Shown: one piece after another, positions 1 through 5,290 of the stretch | How positions within the stretch are numbered: position 1 is the stretch's first letter | Layout: the number at the start of each line of letters is the position of its first letter | Origin: Desulfobacterales bacterium | GTDB taxonomy: Bacteria; Desulfobacterota; Desulfobacteria; Desulfobacterales; Desulfosalsimonadaceae | Length of the DNA: 5,290 nucleotides | Assembly (NCBI GenBank): GCA_007135795.1 | Contig: SLIE01000360.1 | Location: 1 to 5,290 of the forward strand | Direction: 5' to 3' | Made by a program: the position numbers and the translations under genes | Notes under the pieces: model-generated | Databases searched by the model: none | Seen by the model: the letters and a program-made list of their open reading frames with translations, nothing else | What the model was told of the DNA's origin: nothing

Positions 1-79
1 ATATTCAGCTACGTATAAAATTGTATTGCCTGGAAGGAACACCCCGAAAAATTTCTTATGTGATCCGGTGATTTGGATT

Positions 80-808
80 TTAATTTTGAATTGAGTCGGA
101 ATGTTGACGGCTTGAGATGATTTTTGCCGGAACACCCCCAACAATAGAATAATCCGCCACATCCTCTGTGATTACCGCTCCGGCTCCCACGATTGCATGA
201 CTGCCGATACGTATGCCATCAACAATAGTCGTTCCAGCGCCTATCCAGGCACCATCTCCGATGGTTACGCCTCCCTGAGGTGCTCTGCCCTGTTCTGAAA
301 TCGGGATATCCAAACGATCAAAATGATAACGTGTGCCACCTATATATACATATGGAGCGATTAAAACGTTATCACCAATTTGTATCTCATTCATCTGTCC
401 GGAATGAATCACACAGTTTGAACCGATACCAATATTTGCACCTAATTTAATTCGACCACCCTTTGCACATATTTGAACATTTCTGGCTATCATATTTTTA
501 GGACCAATTTCGATTCCAAAATCTTCATCACTATTAGCATCTAAAACGCAAAGGTCATCAAGAACAACAAAATCGTGAATTAAAATTTTTTTAGGATGCC
601 GAATAGATATATTTCTACCGAATGCGACACCTTTTCCAACGGAAGCGAGCAAATGCCGGTATGCAAATTTTCTAAGGAACAATCCGAGACTTCCAGATAA
701 TGAATTGGTCAGCAGCATTAAAATTTCAAACTTTAAAAACAAAAGATTTGAATTTTTCCCTATCACTAAATCTTTATAACGGCGCAATTGAGATTTCTCT
801 ACATCCAT
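80..808 (-). CDS. Left-handed beta-helix (hexapeptide repeat) acyltransferase
   Basis: Probable O-acetyl/acyltransferase that moves an acyl group from acyl-CoA to a sugar or similar hydroxyl in the cytoplasm. From the ATG at 808 it is 242 residues. The first ~60 are helical and basic, as in larger LbH acyltransferases of polysaccharide clusters. Irregular hexapeptide repeats follow (for example IKLGANIGIGSNCVI, VLIAPYVYIGG). A histidine in TRYHFDR (residue 162) sits in the loop where LbH acetyltransferases carry their catalytic His. The C-terminal coil has the family signature VTIGDGAWIGAGTTI, then AIVGAGAVITEDV and VGGVPAKII. The frame is open to a TTG at 832, but the ATG at 808 is preferred because it leaves an N-terminus typical of the family; neither start has a clear ribosome binding site. 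It is the last gene of the four-gene run, 70 bp after the membrane protein gene. The acceptor cannot be told from sequence. The family call is firm; the substrate is unknown. Confidence 0.92.
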   Translation of the reverse strand: MDVEKSQLRRYKDLVIGKNSNLLFLKFEILMLLTNSLSGSLGLFLRKFAYRHLLASVGKGVAFGRNISIRHPKKILIHDFVVLDDLCVLDANSDEDFGIEIGPKNMIARNVQICAKGGRIKLGANIGIGSNCVIHSGQMNEIQIGDNVLIAPYVYIGGTRYHFDRLDIPISEQGRAPQGGVTIGDGAWIGAGTTIVDGIRIGSHAIVGAGAVITEDVADYSIVGGVPAKIISSRQHSDSIQN

Positions 809-878
809 TATTTGATTTTTTATATAGCTCAATTATTGGATTCCCAAAAATGAAAATGTTATATTAATTGTCGTCATA

Positions 879-1631
879 TTATGAATGCGACTTGAAACTG
901 ATTGACTTCCAAAAAGAAACGGCTGCTGCCAGAAGAAACATTGCCCCCAGTAATTCAAGAGATTCCTCAAAAAGAGCATCCATAAGCCAGTGCCCATAGT
1001 GTGACGGATTGTCATAACTTGGCACAATTAATCCGGCTCTTTCCTGAATAATTTCTCCTACTGATGCGTACCAGCTGTTCCAATTGCGTGTAGCATTACA
1101 GATTGCTGCAACAGCATAAAATGCAAATCCGCATAGTATATAAATAAGGCTGATTGAATATGTTCTTAGATACTTGCCGTAGCGAATCAGTGCGTAACAA
1201 GGCACCGAAGCAAGCGCAGTGAAATATATGAATTCTACAGCTTTATCCAACCTGCCAGTATGTCTCGGCAATCCTGATATATTTTCAACAATGCGTCGGA
1301 TTTCATGCCGAACATTGCCTGCATCTTCAACCAGCATTAAAATTAATGCAGCTCCCATCAATAACCAGAACATGGATAGCGCCTGCTTATTTTTGACATG
1401 ATAAACATTAAGGCTGGCTGAAATGTAGGTAGCCATCAGTGCTGTCGCTCCAATCGTATACCACTGAGCCCATTCTACAGGTCTGCCGTTTGCGAATAAA
1501 TATTGCCAAACAACTATGTTCAGGCGGTCCCGAATACCGTATACGTTAAGGAAATCTACAAGGATAACAGGTAACCATAATAGAGCAAGATAACCGCAGA
1601 TCAAAATTATCACATGCTTTGGTTTAATCAT
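879..1631 (-). CDS. Six-helix integral membrane protein of unknown function
   Basis: I do not recognise this 250-residue protein. Hydrophobicity read by eye gives about six membrane helices, near residues 7-28, 57-75, 85-101, 134-150, 159-178 and 224-241. There is no cleavable signal peptide; the N-terminus MIKPKH is a short basic lead into helix 1. Charged residues cluster at helix ends: E102-D103 with N106, R108 and H109 just after helix 3, and E222-E223-x-x-E226 at the start of helix 6, preceded by H211 and H214. Such a polar set could line an active site or bind a metal, but that is inference. The loop at residues 179-222 is rich in Trp, Tyr and His. The gene lies 68 bp after the epimerase and 70 bp before the acyltransferase, so it may handle the lipid-linked or exported form of the same product. 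Start is ATG with only a weak upstream GAG/AAAG. Composition matches its low-G+C neighbours. Coding status is well supported by an uninterrupted, clearly membrane-like protein; function is unknown. Confidence 0.8.
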   Translation of the reverse strand: MIKPKHVIILICGYLALLWLPVILVDFLNVYGIRDRLNIVVWQYLFANGRPVEWAQWYTIGATALMATYISASLNVYHVKNKQALSMFWLLMGAALILMLVEDAGNVRHEIRRIVENISGLPRHTGRLDKAVEFIYFTALASVPCYALIRYGKYLRTYSISLIYILCGFAFYAVAAICNATRNWNSWYASVGEIIQERAGLIVPSYDNPSHYGHWLMDALFEESLELLGAMFLLAAAVSFWKSISFKSHS

Positions 1632-1642
1632 ATTCTTTGCTC

Positions 1643-1648
1643 ATTATA
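1643..1648 (-). promoter_or_regulatory. Possible -10 box upstream of the membrane protein gene
   Basis: Read on the minus strand this is a perfect TATAAT in the 68-bp gap before the membrane protein gene. The best -35 candidate, TTGCAA at 1668-1673, matches consensus at four of six positions but is 19 bp away. Initiation here would leave a leader of only a few nucleotides before the ATG at 1631. It could be an internal promoter for the last two genes, or a chance match in A+T-rich DNA. Confidence 0.2.
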
Positions 1649-1699
1649 CAGAGGGTGTCAGGATATCTTGCAAAAATCGGGTTACGAAAAGATGCTTAC

Positions 1700-2809
1700 T
1701 TATAGCCATTTTGCTTTTCTATACCATTTTATGGTATTATCGATTCCTTCTTTGTTACTCCATTTCGATTCGTATCCAAGATGATTTTTAGCTTTAGTGT
1801 AGTCAAATGCACGGTTATGTGTGAAAAAACCGATACGCCTTCTAAACAATGGCGGTTTAATTTGGAAAGGTCGGCAGGCAACTTCACATAAAATTGCTGC
1901 AATCCATACCGGTGCTACCGGAACATGAAATCTTGGGAGAGAAACTTCGCCGCATTCGGCGATAATACTTGAAAGTTCGTTTAAGGTAAGAGGTTTATCA
2001 GAAGCTATATTAAATGCCTCTCCATGTACTTTATCGCGGGGTGCAACCGTGCAAAGGAGAAAAGATTCGATTTGATCCTCAATATACCCCAGATGGGCCA
2101 GGACGTCACCAGAACCGATCATCCTGAAACGACCTGATAGTATTGCTTTAAAAAGCTTTAACATCCGACGATCAGCAGGGCCGTATACCATTGCAGGACG
2201 GTTTACTGTAACGACCATTCCATCAGCGGGAAGGTTATTCGCAAATTCTAGAATGGCTAATTCACCCTCCAATTTGGTCTTATGATAAATATCCATGGGA
2301 TTGAAAGGGCTTTTCTCCGTGGCCGGTATTTCCTTTACGTTACCGTGAACGCCAACAGTGCTGCAATGAATGAATCTTTTTACGCCGACCCTTGAAGCTG
2401 TCTCAGCAAGCTTTAAAGCGCCCTGATTATTTACCCTGTTATATCCATCCTCATTATCTTCTATTTCTTGAAAACGAGCGGCGATATTGTATACTACATC
2501 AACATCTTTTAAATGATTTTCCCAACCCGTATTCGATGCCAAATCCAGGACTTCGGCACTGTAACCGCGAGCTCTAAGAATCTCTGCCTCTTCAGAATAA
2601 AGCACCGTCCCTGTGACATCCAAATCCAACTCGCTCAATCGACGTAACAAATGCCCACCTATAAATCCAGCAGCTCCTGTGACAAGATACCGTTTCCCTG
2701 CAAGCTCCTTCTTCCAGTCACATAGAGGATAACTTGGTCCTGACATCTCTACCGCCGGATCAGCTACCTCAAAAAAATTGGATTGTGGTTGTTGGGTTTT
2801 ATTGATCAT
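1700..2809 (-). CDS. NAD(P)-dependent epimerase/dehydratase, extended SDR (3beta-HSD-like)
   Basis: Extended short-chain dehydrogenase of 369 residues, probably cytoplasmic, acting on a nucleotide sugar or a hydroxy/keto group of a lipid or sterol-like substrate. Numbered from the ATG at 2809: the Rossmann cofactor motif is G45-A-A-G48-F-I-G51, after a ~35-residue N-terminal extension. D89-L is the usual acidic residue after beta-strand 3, N108-I-A-A111 the strand-4 motif, T151 in CSTVGVHG the Ser/Thr of the catalytic triad, and Y175-x-x-x-K179 the catalytic pair. NRPAMVYGP is the usual substrate-side motif. The C-terminus (NRAFDYTKAKNHLGYE... to WYRKAKWL) resembles the 3beta-HSD/NSDHL-like branch as much as sugar epimerases. 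The open frame reaches a TTG at 2863 that overlaps the methyltransferase stop, but the ATG at 2809 has AAAGG seven bases upstream and is the better start. This leaves a 50-bp gap to the methyltransferase, consistent with one operon. Family is firm; substrate is not determined. Confidence 0.93.
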   Translation of the reverse strand: MINKTQQPQSNFFEVADPAVEMSGPSYPLCDWKKELAGKRYLVTGAAGFIGGHLLRRLSELDLDVTGTVLYSEEAEILRARGYSAEVLDLASNTGWENHLKDVDVVYNIAARFQEIEDNEDGYNRVNNQGALKLAETASRVGVKRFIHCSTVGVHGNVKEIPATEKSPFNPMDIYHKTKLEGELAILEFANNLPADGMVVTVNRPAMVYGPADRRMLKLFKAILSGRFRMIGSGDVLAHLGYIEDQIESFLLCTVAPRDKVHGEAFNIASDKPLTLNELSSIIAECGEVSLPRFHVPVAPVWIAAILCEVACRPFQIKPPLFRRRIGFFTHNRAFDYTKAKNHLGYESKWSNKEGIDNTIKWYRKAKWL

Positions 2810-2816
2810 CTCAATA

Positions 2817-2821
2817 CCTTT
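2817..2821 (-). promoter_or_regulatory. Ribosome binding site deciding the epimerase start
   Basis: The minus strand reads AAAGG, then seven bases (TATTGAG), then the ATG at 2809. This is a well-placed Shine-Dalgarno sequence. The upstream TTG at 2863, which would add 18 residues, has no comparable site, so the ATG is taken as the start. Confidence 0.65.
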
Positions 2822-2859
2822 CAGAAGGGTGAACAATGTATGAAAATAATGATTCGAAC

Positions 2860-3582
2860 TCAAGAAGCTTCAACCGGGGTAACCCCGCGGATGCCTGAGA
2901 CTAAGGCCAGTGATGTATAAAGCTTCTGTTTCCAGAGCCACCGATTTATTTTCTTTAGCACCCTGACATTCTCAAACCCGGTTTTTTCGAGCAATGACAC
3001 CAGCTCCGATGTTTTATAGAAGCGGACTTGATCCTTGATCAAATAACGATGAAGAAAATCCCAGGTAAATGTTCCTATAGAACCATCCATAGCCCTGTCG
3101 AGCAAAAAAAGACTACCATTAGGAGCAAGCAAATCATGCATGGAACGAACTGCAATTTCAGGGTGACGAAAATAATGAAAAGAACTAACGCAGACAATTT
3201 TTGAGACGGGTTGATCAAGACGATCGCGAACTTTTTCTATAATTGCGGCATCCTCCCAGTCGCCATGAATAAATGAAACGTTGTTCAGGCGCTCAACATG
3301 TATTTTTATCTTAGCCTGTTCAATCATTTGCTTAGATAAATCGATACCAATACAAGTTGCATATGGATTTTGCTTTATAAGACGACGCAACAGCCATCCT
3401 GTTCCACATCCCACATCAATAACCGCTCCGTCTAGACTCGTTATCTGGTGAAGTATCTGTTCACCTTGAGCCTGATACCAGTTTGCAAGGCGATTTGATT
3501 CATAGTGTAAGGCTTTTCTATTAAATTCTGCTTCAATTATGGTACTACGATTAGACTTGCCTTTATCCTCTTTATGCTTCAT
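2860..3582 (-). CDS. Class I SAM-dependent methyltransferase
   Basis: Soluble S-adenosylmethionine methyltransferase of 240 residues from the ATG at 3582 (Methyltransf_11/25-like fold). Visible motifs: motif I VIDVGCGTGWLL (residues 54-65), the acidic residue ending strand 2 in GIDLS (D81), FIHGDWED around D108 for adenine contact, and the post-motif segment LLAPNGSLFLLD. The N-terminal EAEFNRKALHYESNR is the usual cap preceding the SAM domain. The C-terminal tail (from about FYKTSELVSLLEKTGF onward) is basic and rich in Trp and Lys, which could favour contact with a membrane or lipid-like substrate; this is inference. The frame is open to an ATG at 3666, adding 28 residues, but that extension lacks family character and a ribosome binding site. 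The chosen ATG has only a weak AGGTTGAG about 10 bases upstream. It is the first gene of the four-gene run, followed by the epimerase after 50 bp. The methyl acceptor cannot be read from sequence. Confidence 0.9.
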   Translation of the reverse strand: MKHKEDKGKSNRSTIIEAEFNRKALHYESNRLANWYQAQGEQILHQITSLDGAVIDVGCGTGWLLRRLIKQNPYATCIGIDLSKQMIEQAKIKIHVERLNNVSFIHGDWEDAAIIEKVRDRLDQPVSKIVCVSSFHYFRHPEIAVRSMHDLLAPNGSLFLLDRAMDGSIGTFTWDFLHRYLIKDQVRFYKTSELVSLLEKTGFENVRVLKKINRWLWKQKLYTSLALVSGIRGVTPVEAS

Positions 3583-3693
3583 TTGTAATGTTCTCAACCT
3601 TCGATTATTGTCAGAAGGATAGGTATATAAAAACAGTAGGCCATTTTTTTGGAAGCAGAATCCCATTTCGAATTAATAACGGTAATCTTCGAG

Positions 3694-3723
3694 GCTATGG
3701 TTTTGCAAAGCTGGAACTATAGC
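3694..3723. repeat. Imperfect inverted repeat upstream of the methyltransferase gene
   Basis: The arms GCTATGGTT (3694-3702) and AACTATAGC (3715-3723) match at eight of nine positions, with a 12-nt loop. The one mismatch is a G-T pair on the plus strand. It lies about 110 bp before the methyltransferase ATG, where an operator could sit, but the length is modest and chance is not excluded. Confidence 0.25.
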
Positions 3724-3825
3724 ACCACATCCAGATTTCTACATTGTTTAATGCGTCCGAAACGTCTGTCTAAAAAGGAGATGACAGGGAACAAGAATAT
3801 AATTAAAATGTTAAGCAGATAAGTA

Positions 3826-3957
3826 ATGACTGTCAAATCTTTAGCAAAAAACTTCAGCCGAAAATAGTTGATTTTATAGACAGCTAAAGCTGTTCAAATT
3901 CAAGTCGTAGACGATAAGGATATCTTGGAAGTTTTAGAGATTCAGGCGAAGGGGTAA
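3826..3957 (+). pseudogene. Short plus-strand reading frame broken by two TAG codons
   Basis: An ATG at 3826 opens a 44-codon frame ending in TAA at 3955-3957, interrupted by TAG at 3865 and TAG at 3877. The part after the second stop reads TAKAVQIQVVDDKDILEVLE, a composition that looks like real protein (a C-terminal helix rich in acidic and branched residues). The part before the first stop reads MTVKSLAKNFSRK. No Shine-Dalgarno sequence is seen and no family is recognised. It may be the decayed remnant of a small gene left at the junction, or chance. It is the only plus-strand coding candidate in the window. Confidence 0.2.
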
Positions 3958-3959
3958 GT

Positions 3960-3987
3960 GGGGTTGGGAGAAGCGAAGTCCAACCCC
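3960..3987 (-). repeat. Perfect 8-bp stem-loop with G+C-rich arms
   Basis: The arms GGGGTTGG (3960-3967) and CCAACCCC (3980-3987) are perfectly complementary around a 12-nt loop. No run of T follows on either strand, so it is not a classic terminator. It could be part of the 3' region of the flavodiiron transcript or a dispersed palindromic repeat unit. Confidence 0.4.
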
Positions 3988-4078
3988 GGGTCGAAAGTGA
4001 GTTCTTCCAAGTAAATTAGTACGATTACTGGTGGATTTGCAGGGTAATTACAGGAAAGTTCGCGGGTCATAACAATCG

Positions 4079-4121
4079 CTGACTCGCAGGGAAGGATACA
4101 AGGTTGGCCCCTGCGAATCAG
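4079..4121 (-). terminator. Stem-loop after the flavodiiron gene, likely terminator or 3' stabiliser
   Basis: The 13-nt arms at 4109-4121 and 4079-4091 pair around a 17-nt loop, starting 11 nt after the stop codon. In minus-strand RNA all 13 positions pair (12 Watson-Crick plus one G-U), whereas in plus-strand RNA the same position is a C-A mismatch, which supports function in the flavodiiron transcript. The trailing sequence CGATTGTTATGAC is only partly U-rich, so termination may be inefficient or factor-assisted. Confidence 0.5.
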
Positions 4122-4132
4122 TAGTGTTGTCA

Positions 4133-5290
4133 TTAATGTCTCGTAAGATCCTGGTGCTTTTGCGCGATGGTGGCCGCCATTTCGTCCAGGGCGTTGAACG
4201 TGCTTTCCGATGGCAAACCTTTGGATAGAACCGGGTCGATGACTTCCACTTTCAGGTTCGGGATCATGGAAGAGAGAACCTCGATGGTTTTGCCGCCCCA
4301 TCCATAGGAGCCGATGATGGACAGGTATTTAATACGGGGGCGCAAGGCATTTGCCAGAAAGGTGGCGTATGCGGCCAGGGGGTGCGGTCCGGCCATGACA
4401 GTGGGCGTCCCGACAATCACGGTTGCGGCATCCACCAGGGCCATGGCCAGTTTGCCGATATCGGTGACGGTGAGGTCGAACACCTCGACGCGTACATTGT
4501 TGTCGACCAGTTTCGGTACCAGGTAATCGACCATTTTTTGTGTGCTGGCATGCATCGAGACGTACGGCAGAACCACCAGGTTCTGCCGGGGACCGGCGAC
4601 CCATTGCCGGTATGCGTCCATGATCCAGGCCGGGTCATCGATGAGTTGACCGTGGGAAGAGGCGATGATGTCGATATCGTAATTCTTGAGCTTTTCTAGA
4701 TTTTTTTCGATGATGGGGCTGAACGGCATCATGATTTCGGCAAAGTAGCGTTTGGCAGCCTCGAATACCCGGCATTTGTCCACGACATACATGTCGGATG
4801 TGGCAATATGGGAGCCGAAGAAATCGCAGGAAAAAAGAATTTTGTCTTCGGGCAGGTATGTGACCATGGTTTCGGGCCAGTGGACCCACGGGGTGTAGAT
4901 AAATTCGAGCGTTTTATTCCCCAGAGAAATTTTTTCGCCATCTTCCACGGGGACGAATCGCTCCTCGGGGATTGTCAGCAGGTCCATGAGCATGGTTTTT
5001 GCTTTTGTGCTGCAGATAAGCTTTGCATCGGGATATTTCTCAAGTACTTTTGGAATTGATCCCGAGTGGTCCTGCTCCGCATGATGGGAAACGATATAGT
5101 CTATTTTCGATACATCCGCCAGTTGCCCCATGAGAACATCGACCGTGGGCGGGTCCGTGGTATCGAGCAGGACGGTTTTTTCGCTGCCGATGACGAGGTA
5201 GGCATTGTAAGACGTGCCGTCAGGAAGCGGAATCAGTGAATCAAACAGACGTCTGTTCCAGTCCACTGCTCCGAGAAGATAGATGTTTTC
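4133..5290 (-). CDS. fprA: Class A flavodiiron protein (FprA/ROO family), N-terminus outside window
   Basis: Cytoplasmic flavodiiron protein that reduces O2 to water and/or NO to N2O with electrons usually supplied by rubredoxin; protective in anaerobes. The 5' end is missing: the frame stays open to the right edge, reading ENIYLLGA before VDWNRRLFDS, so the GTG at 5264-5266 is an internal valine and not a start. Counting that valine as 1, the metallo-beta-lactamase-like domain carries H62-x-E64-x-D66-H67, H129, D148 and H205, a complete diiron ligand set. The flavodoxin domain starts near residue 229, with FMN loops at S237-M-H-A-S-T242, G286-T-P-T289 and G319-S-Y-G-W-G324. It ends at residue 377 with no rubredoxin or flavin-reductase domain, hence class A. 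The gene is more G+C-rich than the cluster to its left and is separated from it by 550 bp and a stem-loop, so it is probably an independent housekeeping or stress gene. Whether O2 or NO is the physiological substrate cannot be read from sequence. Confidence 0.96.
   Translation of the reverse strand, partial: ENIYLLGAVDWNRRLFDSLIPLPDGTSYNAYLVIGSEKTVLLDTTDPPTVDVLMGQLADVSKIDYIVSHHAEQDHSGSIPKVLEKYPDAKLICSTKAKTMLMDLLTIPEERFVPVEDGEKISLGNKTLEFIYTPWVHWPETMVTYLPEDKILFSCDFFGSHIATSDMYVVDKCRVFEAAKRYFAEIMMPFSPIIEKNLEKLKNYDIDIIASSHGQLIDDPAWIMDAYRQWVAGPRQNLVVLPYVSMHASTQKMVDYLVPKLVDNNVRVEVFDLTVTDIGKLAMALVDAATVIVGTPTVMAGPHPLAAYATFLANALRPRIKYLSIIGSYGWGGKTIEVLSSMIPNLKVEVIDPVLSKGLPSESTFNALDEMAATIAQKHQDLTRH

Larger units (their letters stand above)
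3583..4132. other. Long intergenic region at the composition boundary
   Basis: About 550 bp separate the methyltransferase ATG from the flavodiiron gene stop. No intact gene with family character was found on either strand. The right third holds two stem-loops (4079-4121 and 3960-3987), the centre a broken plus-strand reading frame (3826-3957) containing a short dyad (3880-3893), and the left end a weak hairpin (3694-3723). The promoter of the four-gene run should lie in the left part, roughly 3600-3720, but no convincing -35/-10 pair is visible. Confidence 0.6.

Noticed and set aside
1..79. Possible start of a further minus-strand gene: a GTG near position 42 opens a frame to the left edge
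   Set aside because: Only about 14 codons are visible, there is no clear ribosome binding site and no recognisable sequence. A 10-nt match (GGAACACCCC at 36-45 and 129-138) hints at similarity with the acyltransferase tail but is too short to use.
833..1027. 64-codon minus-strand frame overlapping the end of the membrane protein gene
   Set aside because: It is out of frame with the membrane protein over most of its length, has no ribosome binding site and no family character.
1219..1401. Plus-strand frame antisense to the membrane protein gene
   Set aside because: Antisense shadow of a gene with continuous membrane-helix coding.
2392..2577. Plus-strand frame antisense to the epimerase gene
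   Set aside because: Antisense to a strongly supported SDR gene; no motifs.
3624..3654. Candidate promoter for the four-gene run (TTCCAA at 3649-3654; TTTATA at 3626-3631 with 17-bp spacing, or TATATA at 3624-3629)
   Set aside because: The position would fit a start at 3582, but each hexamer matches consensus at only three or four positions in A+T-rich DNA, so it is not distinguishable from chance.
3781..3822. 13-codon plus-strand frame starting ATG at 3781 next to AAGGAG
   Set aside because: The AAGGAG directly abuts the ATG with no spacing and the peptide is too short to support.
1660..3927. 11-nt direct repeat AGGATATCTTG at 1660-1670 and 3917-3927
   Set aside because: The flanks do not match; an isolated 11-mer in A+T-rich DNA is not evidence of a repeat element or attachment site.
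3667..4132. tRNA, small RNA or insertion-sequence remnants in the gap
   Set aside because: No cloverleaf, no terminal inverted repeats with target duplication and no transposase-like frame could be found by eye.
3942..4301. 119-codon minus-strand open frame spanning the flavodiiron 3' end and the gap
   Set aside because: Its first half overlaps the well-supported flavodiiron gene in another frame and is rich in Arg, Gly, His and Pro as expected of an out-of-frame G+C-rich shadow; the rest runs through both hairpins. No family character.
4314..5059. Several plus- and minus-strand open frames inside the flavodiiron gene
   Set aside because: All lie within a gene with a complete set of active-site motifs; their products have shadow-like composition and no recognisable domains.

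Overview
The window looks like a chromosomal segment from an anaerobic bacterium. The best guess is a sulfate-reducing Desulfobacterota-type organism, but this is inference: it rests on the flavodiiron protein subtype and on the style of the glycan-type genes, and no rRNA or other phylogenetic marker is present. All five convincing protein genes lie on the minus strand, so transcription runs from right to left.

Right part (4133-5290): most of a class A flavodiiron protein (FprA/ROO type, an O2- or NO-reducing flavoprotein). All seven diiron-site residues and an FMN-binding flavodoxin domain are visible. Its N-terminus lies beyond the right edge. The gene is visibly richer in G+C than everything to its left. 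A strong stem-loop begins 11 nt after its stop codon and probably ends or stabilises its transcript.

Middle gap (about 3583-4132): 550 bp without a convincing intact gene. It holds two stem-loops on the flavodiiron side, a short plus-strand reading frame broken by two TAG codons, a near-perfect dyad, and a weaker hairpin close to the start of the next gene. It is also where base composition changes from G+C-rich to A+T-rich.

Left part (80-3582): four genes in the same direction with short gaps. They are a class I SAM-dependent methyltransferase (2860-3582), an extended-SDR NAD(P)-dependent epimerase/dehydratase/3beta-HSD-like protein (1700-2809), an unrecognised six-helix membrane protein (879-1631), and a left-handed beta-helix O-acyltransferase (80-808). 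The gaps are 50, 68 and 70 bp, which fits one operon. Oxidoreductase/epimerase, methyltransferase and acyltransferase activities together suggest synthesis and decoration of a small sugar- or lipid-linked molecule at the inner membrane, such as a surface polysaccharide or glycolipid. The membrane protein, with acidic motifs at predicted helix ends, is the least explained member. The cluster probably continues beyond the left edge.

Start codons were re-evaluated. The longest open frames for the acyltransferase and the epimerase begin at TTG, and the methyltransferase frame has a doubtful 28-residue extension. Internal ATG codons are preferred for all three. No rRNA, tRNA, CRISPR array, insertion sequence or phage gene was seen.
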